A DNA stretch of 6,004 nucleotides from an uncultured Faecalibacterium sp. (GTDB taxonomy: Bacteria > Bacillota > Clostridia > Oscillospirales > Ruminococcaceae): assembly GCA_934561555.1 (NCBI GenBank), contig CAKTGQ010000051.1, positions 1 to 6,004 of the forward strand, written 5' to 3'. Within the stretch, counting starts at the first letter, position 1; every line of letters starts with the position of its first letter. Shown one piece after another: positions 1 to 4,563 of this stretch. A program made the position numbers and the translations under genes. The notes beneath the pieces were generated by a model. It had not been told where the DNA came from and searched no databases. It worked only from the letters and a program-made list of their open reading frames with translations.

Positions 1-35
1 GTGAAAATTATTTGTGCCAAAAGAATGATTTTGGC

Positions 36-64
36 TTGTCTGCGGCGGCGTTCTGTGCTATGCT
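36..64 (+). promoter_or_regulatory. Candidate sigma-A promoter of the 5'-nucleotidase gene
   Basis: TTGTCT (36-41, 4/6 to consensus) is followed by a 17-nt spacer and TATGCT (59-64, 4/6). The -10 is preceded by TG at 56-57, making an extended -10. Transcription would start near 71 and leave a leader of about 70 nt. The match is moderate and no experimental start is known. Confidence 0.45.
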
Positions 65-123
65 AGAGCTATTGAAAGGGCAGGAGGGAAGAGCCTGCCT
101 CAAATGCGATACGCCAAAAATAA

Positions 124-131
124 AAGGAGGT
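124..131 (+). promoter_or_regulatory. Ribosome binding site fixing the GTG start at 141
   Basis: AAGGAGGT is a full match to the anti-Shine-Dalgarno complement and lies 9 nt before GTG at 141. It decides the start: the frame stays open upstream to near position 12, but no comparable site exists there, and starting at 141 puts the twin-arginine signal at the N-terminus. Confidence 0.9.
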
Positions 132-140
132 CGTTTTCCT

Positions 141-1901
141 GTGAAACAACTTATTTCCCGTCGCAGCTTTTTAAAGGCTGCTGGTGTGACCGCTGCCGCT
201 GCATCCATGGCCATCGGTGCGCCTGCCGCATCGGCCTGCTGGTTTGGTGATAAGTCTGACGTCACCATCCTGTACACCAACGATGTTCATACTTACATCG
301 ATAAGCAGAGCCCCAAGCTGACCTACGCCGCCATTGCCGACCTGAAGCAGAGCTATCAGAACGCTGGCAAGGACGTGCTGCTGGTGGACGCAGGCGACCA
401 TGTGCAGGGCACTGCCTACGGCTCCATGGACGAGGGCGCTTCCATCATCAAGCTGATGAACGCTGCCGGTTACGATGTTGCCACCCCCGGCAACCACGAG
501 TTTGACTACGGCATGGACCGCGCCAAGGCCATCATGAAGGAAGCGGACTTCCCGTACCTGTCCTGCAACTGGGTAGACCTGCGCACTACGCTGCGGGTGC
601 TGCCTTCCGTCAAGGTGTTCGTGCGCGGCGGCAGACGCATTGCCTTTGTGGGCGTGACCACCCCCGAGACCTTTACCAAGTCTACCCCCGCCTACTTTAT
701 GGACAAGGCACAGCGCAAGTACATCTACGACATTCAGGGCGGCGAGGACGGAAAAAAGCTCTACGATGCCGTGCAGAAGGCCATTGACAAGGCAAAGCTT
801 TTAGCAGATGTGGTCATCGGTCTGGGCCATCTGGGCGTAGATCCCTCTTCCTCTCCGTGGACCAGCGAGGAAGTTATTGCCCACACCAGCGGCTTCGATG
901 CCTTTATCGACGGCCACTCCCATACCGTAATGGAGAACAAGCAGGTGCAGGATGCCTCCGGCAAGGCTGTCACCCTGACCCAGACCGGCTCTTACTTTGC
1001 CAACGTAGGCGAGATGACCATCGCTGCGGACGGCACCATCACCACCAAGCTCATCCCCACCCACGAGGGCATGGATGCAACGATCGCCGCCATGCAGACC
1101 GGCTGGGTGAATACCGTGGACGATATGCTGGGCGAGAAGATCGCTGTGGGCGACAGCGATTTCTACGTCTCTGACCCCGCCACCGGCAAGCGCCGCATCC
1201 GCTCTGCCGAGACCAACCTCGGCGACTTTGTGGCAGACGGCATCTACGCCTACTTCAACGAGGTGGAAAAGCTGCACTGCGATCTGGCCATCATGAACGG
1301 CGGCGGCATCCGCGCCGACGTGCCCGCAGGCGACTGGACCTTCAAGACCTGCAAGCAGGTCAGCCCCTTTGGCAACGTGGCCTGCCTGATGTCGGTCACC
1401 GGCAAGCAGATCCAGGACGCACTGGAGTTTGCAGCCCGCTTTGCAGGCGAGGGCGGCAAGGAGAACGGCGGCTTCCTGCAGGTGGCCGGTGCTACCTACG
1501 AGATCCACACCGATATCCCCAACACCGTGCAGACCGACGAAAAGAACGTCTGGATCGGCAGCGCCACCGGCACCCCGCGCGTGCAGAACGTGAAGATCTA
1601 CGATAAGGCTTCCGGCAGCTATCTGCCGCTGGACCCGGGCGCTACCTACGCACTGGCCGGCATGAACTACACCCTGCGCAATCTGGGCGATGGCTTTGCT
1701 ATGTTTGACGGCGCAGAGCTGATCAAGGACTATGTGTCCGAGGATTATCTGGTGATGGCTACCTACGCCATGACCTTTGACGGCGTGGATGCTGCGGGTC
1801 TGCCGCATCTGTCCAGCGCCAACAGCCCGCTGGCCGCTTACCCCGGCTACCTGCTCAACTACGAGCAGCCCTACGGCGCAGGCCGTATTACCATTCTGTA
1901 A
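141..1901 (+). CDS. Exported 5'-nucleotidase / UshA-like metallophosphoesterase with twin-arginine signal
   Basis: This 586-residue protein is a bifunctional nucleotidase/2',3'-cyclic phosphodiesterase-type enzyme, expected to hydrolyse extracytoplasmic nucleotides to nucleoside and phosphate. The N-terminus (1-33) carries a twin-arginine motif SRRSFLK (R7, R8), an Ala-rich hydrophobic stretch and ASA-C33, so it could be cut by signal peptidase I or, less likely, be a lipoprotein with a weak lipobox. The calcineurin-like domain has all the dimetal motifs: NDVH (47-50), DAGD (83-86), GNHE (117-120), GLGH (H230) and DGHSH (257-261). The C-terminal 5'-nucleotidase domain has NGGGIR (386-391) and GDGF (516-519), typical of the substrate pocket. 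It has its own promoter and terminator and so appears monocistronic. The family is certain; the exact substrate is not. Confidence 0.93.
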   Translation: MKQLISRRSFLKAAGVTAAAASMAIGAPAASACWFGDKSDVTILYTNDVHTYIDKQSPKLTYAAIADLKQSYQNAGKDVLLVDAGDHVQGTAYGSMDEGASIIKLMNAAGYDVATPGNHEFDYGMDRAKAIMKEADFPYLSCNWVDLRTTLRVLPSVKVFVRGGRRIAFVGVTTPETFTKSTPAYFMDKAQRKYIYDIQGGEDGKKLYDAVQKAIDKAKLLADVVIGLGHLGVDPSSSPWTSEEVIAHTSGFDAFIDGHSHTVMENKQVQDASGKAVTLTQTGSYFANVGEMTIAADGTITTKLIPTHEGMDATIAAMQTGWVNTVDDMLGEKIAVGDSDFYVSDPATGKRRIRSAETNLGDFVADGIYAYFNEVEKLHCDLAIMNGGGIRADVPAGDWTFKTCKQVSPFGNVACLMSVTGKQIQDALEFAARFAGEGGKENGGFLQVAGATYEIHTDIPNTVQTDEKNVWIGSATGTPRVQNVKIYDKASGSYLPLDPGATYALAGMNYTLRNLGDGFAMFDGAELIKDYVSEDYLVMATYAMTFDGVDAAGLPHLSSANSPLAAYPGYLLNYEQPYGAGRITIL

Positions 1902-1938
1902 AGAAAACCTTATTAAGGTAAAATCACCGGTATAGTAC

Positions 1939-1972
1939 AAAATCGGGTAGTCTGCGGGCTACCCGATTTTTT
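1939..1972 (+). terminator. Intrinsic terminator of the nucleotidase gene
   Basis: AATCGGGTAG (1941-1950) pairs perfectly with CTACCCGATT (1959-1968) around an 8-nt loop and is extended by A/T pairs. A run of six T follows (1967-1972). It begins 37 nt after the stop codon. Confidence 0.92.
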
Positions 1973-1985
1973 GTGAAGTGCGGAG

Positions 1986-2124
1986 GATTGCGAATGCCGC
2001 TCCCGGTCACGCCCCCTCCTGTGAAAATAGCGTTTGGAGCACTCCGCAGAGTGCGACAAACGCGAAATGTTTAAATAATTTTCCGCTGAAAATGCCCAGA
2101 GCAAAGCGGAGGGCATTCTGAATC
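1986..2124. repeat. Candidate MITE-like element with imperfect terminal inverted repeats
   Basis: GATTGCGAATGCC (1986-1998) and the reverse complement of 2112-2124 (GATTCAGAATGCC) match at 11 of 13 positions, bounding a 139-bp non-coding segment. It contains the large hairpin at 2030-2063 and further alternative pairings. It lies between two convergent terminators and belongs to neither flanking transcription unit. No convincing target-site duplication is visible; GCGGA occurs on both sides (1980-1984, 2135-2139) but is short and also occurs inside. Calling it a mobile or interspersed repeat is inference until other copies are found. Confidence 0.4.
2030..2063. other. Strong hairpin with a tandem G-A internal loop
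   Basis: GCGTTTG (2030-2036) pairs with CAAACGC (2057-2063), and GCACTC (2039-2044) with GAGTGC (2049-2054), closing a 4-nt CGCA loop. Between the helices, GA (2037-2038) faces GA (2055-2056), which can form tandem sheared G-A pairs. No T-tract follows on either strand, so it is not a terminator. It may be part of a repeat or of a structured RNA. Confidence 0.6.
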
Positions 2125-2152
2125 GTTGCGCCGCGCGGAATCATGCAAACAG

Positions 2153-2184
2153 AAAAGCCACCTGAGTTTCCTCAGATGGCTTTT
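2153..2184 (-). terminator. Intrinsic terminator downstream of tRNA-Gln
   Basis: AAAAGCCA (2153-2160) pairs with TGGCTTTT (2177-2184) and CTGAG (2162-2166) with CTCAG (2171-2175), with one C/A mismatch between and a 4-nt loop. On the minus strand the stem ends in TTTT followed by CTGTTTG. It begins 3 nt beyond the tRNA 3' end. Confidence 0.8.
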
Positions 2185-2187
2185 AGC

Positions 2188-2261
2188 TGGTTGGGGATGA
2201 GAGAATCGAACTCCCACAAGTAGAGTCAGAGTCTACCGCACTACCACTATGCAAATCCCCA
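2188..2261 (-). tRNA. tRNA-Gln (anticodon CUG)
   Basis: The minus strand folds into a complete 74-nt cloverleaf. The acceptor TGGGGAT pairs with ATCCCCA, with U1-A72 as is common in tRNA-Gln. The D arm starts GCAT and ends GTGC. The anticodon stem GTAGA/TCTAC encloses the loop CTCTGAC with anticodon CTG (plus-strand 2227-2229), which reads CAG. The T arm is GGGAG-TTCGATT-CTCTC. The discriminator is A73 and the 3' CCA is encoded. Identity rests on the anticodon plus the U1-A72 pair. Confidence 0.95.
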
Positions 2262-2304
2262 ATATTCTGTTGTGTTTTGCGGGATGAGCCGCTCAACGTG
2301 TGCT

Positions 2305-2370
2305 ATTATACGGGAAAAGCCCAGAGTTGTCAAGCATATTTTTGAAAAAAGTTGTTCTTTTTTGGAAAAT
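2305..2370 (-). promoter_or_regulatory. Perfect-consensus tRNA promoter with UP-like AT tract
   Basis: On the minus strand TTGACA (plus 2328-2333), a 17-nt spacer and TATAAT (plus 2305-2310) match the sigma-A consensus 12/12. Upstream of the -35 (plus 2339-2369) are runs of T5, A6, T6 and A4, which resemble an UP element of the kind seen at stable RNA promoters. Transcription would start near 2299, leaving a 5' leader of about 38 nt for RNase P to remove. Confidence 0.92.
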
Positions 2371-2394
2371 GCCGCAGCAGCGCCGGATAATCTG

Positions 2395-2420
2395 TGCCGG
2401 AGCGTTGCCGCGCTTCGGCA
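2395..2420. other. Inverted repeat upstream of the DUF2508 gene
   Basis: TGCCGGAGCG (2395-2404) pairs with CGCTTCGGCA (2411-2420) as a 10-bp stem with one G-T wobble and a 6-nt loop. No T-tract follows. It lies between the divergent tRNA and DUF2508 transcription units, just upstream of a possible -10 (TATACT). It could be an operator or chance in GC-rich DNA. Confidence 0.35.
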
Positions 2421-2441
2421 GGTTCTGCGCACCGCACCGCC

Positions 2442-2447
2442 TATACT
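2442..2447 (+). promoter_or_regulatory. Possible -10 element for the DUF2508 gene
   Basis: TATACT matches the -10 consensus at 5/6 and lies 42 nt before the start codon. No good -35 exists at 16-18 nt spacing, so the promoter would be weak or activator-dependent. This is a low-confidence call. Confidence 0.25.
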
Positions 2448-2489
2448 GGAAGGTACAAAACCTTGCAGAGTACCAGAAGGAGGATGCCT

Positions 2490-2777
2490 ATGCCGGAACG
2501 AACCACACAAAACGCCCAGACCCTGCTTTCGCCCCGCGTCCCGCGGGATACCGAGCACGAGCGCTACCACCCGGAACTGGAAGAGGAACTGAAAGAGTGC
2601 CTGTTCTGCCTGAAGCGCAACGAGATGATGTTTGACATGGAGGTGGATACTGACCTCATCGAGCAGCGCATCTACGAGCGGCAGGCGCTTTTGTGCCGCT
2701 ACCGGTACTTACTGGCGCGCGCCCGGGAACTGGGGCTGCATACGGTGCTTACCCGCTACCAGCCCATGAGCGGGTGA
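2490..2777 (+). CDS. DUF2508 (YaaL-like) small protein
   Basis: This 95-residue soluble protein has no signal peptide or membrane segment. The ATG at 2490 is chosen because AAGGAGG (2477-2483) lies 6 nt upstream; an in-frame ATG at 2484 abuts that site and is less likely. The N-terminal third is polar and probably flexible. The rest is charged and helical: an ELEEELKECLF segment, then a DLIEQRIYERQALLCRYRYL segment leading to LARARELGL. This resembles the conserved part of DUF2508, whose Bacillus subtilis member YaaL ends in a similar 'ELKVAEAKYFFYLREAR' helix. The function of the family is unknown. It lies 20 nt upstream of the SCIFF promoter with no terminator between, so readthrough into scfA is possible. 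Assignment is by recalled resemblance. Confidence 0.72.
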   Translation: MPERTTQNAQTLLSPRVPRDTEHERYHPELEEELKECLFCLKRNEMMFDMEVDTDLIEQRIYERQALLCRYRYLLARARELGLHTVLTRYQPMSG

Positions 2778-2797
2778 ATTGGCTTAGCGAAAAAATC

Positions 2798-2826
2798 TTG
2801 ACAAAAGCCGCGCTGCGTGATATCCT
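2798..2826 (+). promoter_or_regulatory. Promoter of the SCIFF operon
   Basis: A consensus TTGACA (2798-2803), a 17-nt spacer and TATCCT (2821-2826, 4/6) preceded by TGA give a -35 plus extended -10 promoter. Transcription would start near 2832, leaving a leader of about 66 nt that is AT-rich before the ribosome binding site. Confidence 0.8.
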
Positions 2827-2897
2827 ATTACAAGATAAAAGCGTACCGGAACTATGCCCGGCGCGATAAATTTTTGAGAGTTAGAGAGGTTTCTATC

Positions 2898-3044
2898 ATG
2901 GAGCGTATCAAGACTATTGCTACTCGTGACCTGACCAAGAGCGTTAAGACCGGTGGCTGCGGCGAGTGCCAGACTTCCTGCCAGTCCGCCTGCAAGACCT
3001 CCTGCGGCGTGGCTAACCAGCAGTGCGAGAACAGCAACAAGTAA
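2898..3044 (+). CDS. scfA: Six-cysteine ranthipeptide precursor SCIFF
   Basis: This 48-residue RiPP precursor has a basic leader (about 1-20) without cysteine. Its core holds six cysteines at 21, 24, 28, 32, 36 and 43, spaced CX2CX3CX3CX3CX6C, the signature of the SCIFF family (six cysteines in forty-five residues). The block GECQTSCQSACKTSC is the family hallmark. The ATG at 2898 is preceded by AGAGAGGT (2883-2890). SCIFF peptides are modified by the adjacent radical SAM maturase, which forms Cys-to-residue thioethers; the biological role of the product is not established. Oddities are GG at 19-20 directly before the first Cys, and Gly37 after Cys36 where I recall the Clostridium thermocellum homologue having the cross-linked Thr. 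An intrinsic terminator follows immediately, so most transcripts should encode only this peptide. Confidence 0.96.
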   Translation: MERIKTIATRDLTKSVKTGGCGECQTSCQSACKTSCGVANQQCENSNK

Positions 3045-3058
3045 TTTTTGCAAACCTT

Positions 3059-3087
3059 ATGCCGCCTTTGCCGGGCGGCATTTTTTT
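3059..3087 (+). terminator. Intrinsic terminator/attenuator between precursor and maturase
   Basis: ATGCCGCC (3059-3066) pairs perfectly with GGCGGCAT (3074-3081) around a 7-nt loop, followed by seven T (3081-3087). It lies 14 nt after the SCIFF stop codon and 24 nt before the maturase start. There is no room for a full promoter between it and the maturase, so maturase expression presumably depends on readthrough. Confidence 0.9.
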
Positions 3088-3101
3088 GTGTAATCTGGAA
3101 T

Positions 3102-3105
3102 GGAG
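3102..3105 (+). promoter_or_regulatory. Ribosome binding site fixing the maturase start at 3112
   Basis: GGAG lies 6 nt before ATG at 3112. An in-frame ATG at 3100 overlaps this site and has no good upstream site of its own. The protein from 3112 (MVHQYQLNGYNIVLD) also agrees with the N-terminus I recall for SCIFF maturases. Confidence 0.75.
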
Positions 3106-3111
3106 TGTAAA

Positions 3112-4563
3112 ATGGTACATCAGTATCAATTAAACGGTTATAACATCGTGCTGGACACCTGCAGCGGCTCGGTGCACGTTGTGGACGAGGTGGCCTACGA
3201 TGTCATCGCCATGTACCCGGAGCATACCGCAGACGAGATCGTTGCCGCCATGCTGGCAAAGTACGGCAGCCGCCCGGATGTGACCGAGGAGGATCTGCGC
3301 CAGTGCATCGATGACGTGACCAGCCTGAAGGAAAACGGCAAGCTGTGGAGCCCGGATGTCTATAAGGACATGGCCTTTGACTTCAAGAACCGCAACACCG
3401 TGGTAAAGGCGCTGTGCCTGCACGTTGCCCACAGCTGCAACCTGAGCTGCTCTTACTGCTTTGCCTCGCAGGGCCGCTACCACGGCGACCGCGCTCTGAT
3501 GAGCTTTGAGGTGGGCAAGCGCGCCATGGACTTCCTCATTGAGAATAGCGGCACCCGCCGCAATCTGGAAGTGGACTTCTTTGGCGGCGAGCCGCTGATG
3601 AACTTTGACATGGTCAAAAAGCTGGTGGCCTACTGCCGCGAGCAGGAAAAGATCCATAACAAGAACTTCCGCTTTACCATGACCACCAACGGTGTGCTGA
3701 TCGATGATGACGTCATTGATTTCTGCAACAAGGAGTGCCACAACGTGGTGCTGAGTCTGGACGGCCGCAAGGAGGTCAACGACCGTTTCCGCGTGGACTG
3801 CGCAGGCAACGGCAGCTACGACCGCATCGTGCCCAAGTTCCAGGAGTTCGTCAAGAAGCGCGGCGACAAGAACTACTATATGCGCGGCACCTATACCCAC
3901 TTTAACACCGACTTCACCAACGATATCTTCCACATGGCAGACCTCGGCTTTACCGAGCTGAGCATGGAGCCGGTGGTCTGCGATCCCAGCGACCCCAGCG
4001 CCCTGACCGAGGCGGATCTGCCCATCTTGAAGGAGCAGTACGAGATCCTTGCCAAGGAGATGATCAAGCGCGACCGCGAGGGCAGAGGCTTTACCTTCTA
4101 CCACTACATGATCGACCTGACCGGCGGCCCCTGCATCTATAAGCGCATCTCCGGCTGCGGCTCCGGCACCGAGTACATGGCGGTTACCCCCTGGGGCGAC
4201 CTGTACCCCTGCCACCAGTTCGTGGGCGACCCCAAGTACCTGCTGGGCGATATCTGGAAGGGCGTTACCAACACCGCAGTGCGGGACGAGTTCAAGCACT
4301 GCAACGCCTACGCCCGCAAGGAGTGTCAGGACTGCTGGGCAAAGCTGTATTGCTCCGGCGGCTGCGCTGCCAACTCCTACCATGCAACCGGCAGCATTAC
4401 CGGCGTGTACGAGTACGGCTGCGAACTGTTCAAAAAGCGCATGGAGTGCGCCATCATGATCAAGGTCGCCGAGAATCAGGAGCTGGCTGCCAAGGGCATC
4501 GAAGTGCCCATTGAGCTGGGCTCCACCTGCAACGCCTGCGCCGACGGCGAAGCCTGCGAATGA
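3112..4563 (+). CDS. scfB: Radical SAM SCIFF maturase (thioether-forming)
   Basis: This 483-residue cytosolic enzyme installs thioether cross-links on the SCIFF peptide using S-adenosylmethionine. Residues 1 to about 90 form a PqqD-like RiPP recognition element that should bind the leader. The radical SAM domain has CX3CX2C (C109, C113, C116; CNLSCSYC) for the [4Fe-4S]-SAM cluster and FFGGEP (156-161) for SAM binding. The C-terminal SPASM region shows the seven-Cys pattern for auxiliary clusters: C349-X12-G-X4-C367, then C405X2C408X5C414X3C418 and C437. Length and order fit family members such as CteB. The tail adds three further cysteines (473, 476, 482), with a role I cannot assign. The gene lies 67 nt after scfA, behind a terminator, and its stop codon overlaps the start of the decarboxylase gene. 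Confidence 0.96.
   Translation: MVHQYQLNGYNIVLDTCSGSVHVVDEVAYDVIAMYPEHTADEIVAAMLAKYGSRPDVTEEDLRQCIDDVTSLKENGKLWSPDVYKDMAFDFKNRNTVVKALCLHVAHSCNLSCSYCFASQGRYHGDRALMSFEVGKRAMDFLIENSGTRRNLEVDFFGGEPLMNFDMVKKLVAYCREQEKIHNKNFRFTMTTNGVLIDDDVIDFCNKECHNVVLSLDGRKEVNDRFRVDCAGNGSYDRIVPKFQEFVKKRGDKNYYMRGTYTHFNTDFTNDIFHMADLGFTELSMEPVVCDPSDPSALTEADLPILKEQYEILAKEMIKRDREGRGFTFYHYMIDLTGGPCIYKRISGCGSGTEYMAVTPWGDLYPCHQFVGDPKYLLGDIWKGVTNTAVRDEFKHCNAYARKECQDCWAKLYCSGGCAANSYHATGSITGVYEYGCELFKKRMECAIMIKVAENQELAAKGIEVPIELGSTCNACADGEACE

Noticed and set aside
79..99. Hairpin GGCAGG/CCTGCC in the nucleotidase leader
   Set aside because: Only 6 bp with a 9-nt purine loop, no ligand-binding architecture, and it does not cover the real ribosome binding site; not enough to call a riboswitch.
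12..140. Upstream extension of the nucleotidase reading frame
   Set aside because: The frame is open but the only strong ribosome binding site is at 124-131, and the twin-arginine signal becomes N-terminal only with the GTG at 141.
104..251. Short leader ORF starting at ATG 104, out of frame with the nucleotidase
   Set aside because: The nearest Shine-Dalgarno-like sequence (AGGAGGG, 82-88) is 15 nt away, too far, and the encoded peptide shows nothing recognisable.
801..1940. Long minus-strand open frame opposite the nucleotidase
   Set aside because: Same reasoning: antisense to a recognised gene, low-complexity translation, and it runs through that gene's terminator.
2082..2117. H-type pseudoknot
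   Set aside because: The loop that would have to span the first helix is zero nucleotides long, so both helices are unlikely to form together.
2247..2635. Overlapping open frames on both strands around the tRNA promoter and the DUF2508 start
   Set aside because: They cross the tRNA promoter or run out of frame through the DUF2508 gene, and none resembles a known family.
3130..4383. Long minus-strand open frame opposite the maturase
   Set aside because: It lies over a clearly coding gene of known family, shows no domain, and has the Ala/Val/His-rich composition expected of an antisense shadow in GC-rich DNA.
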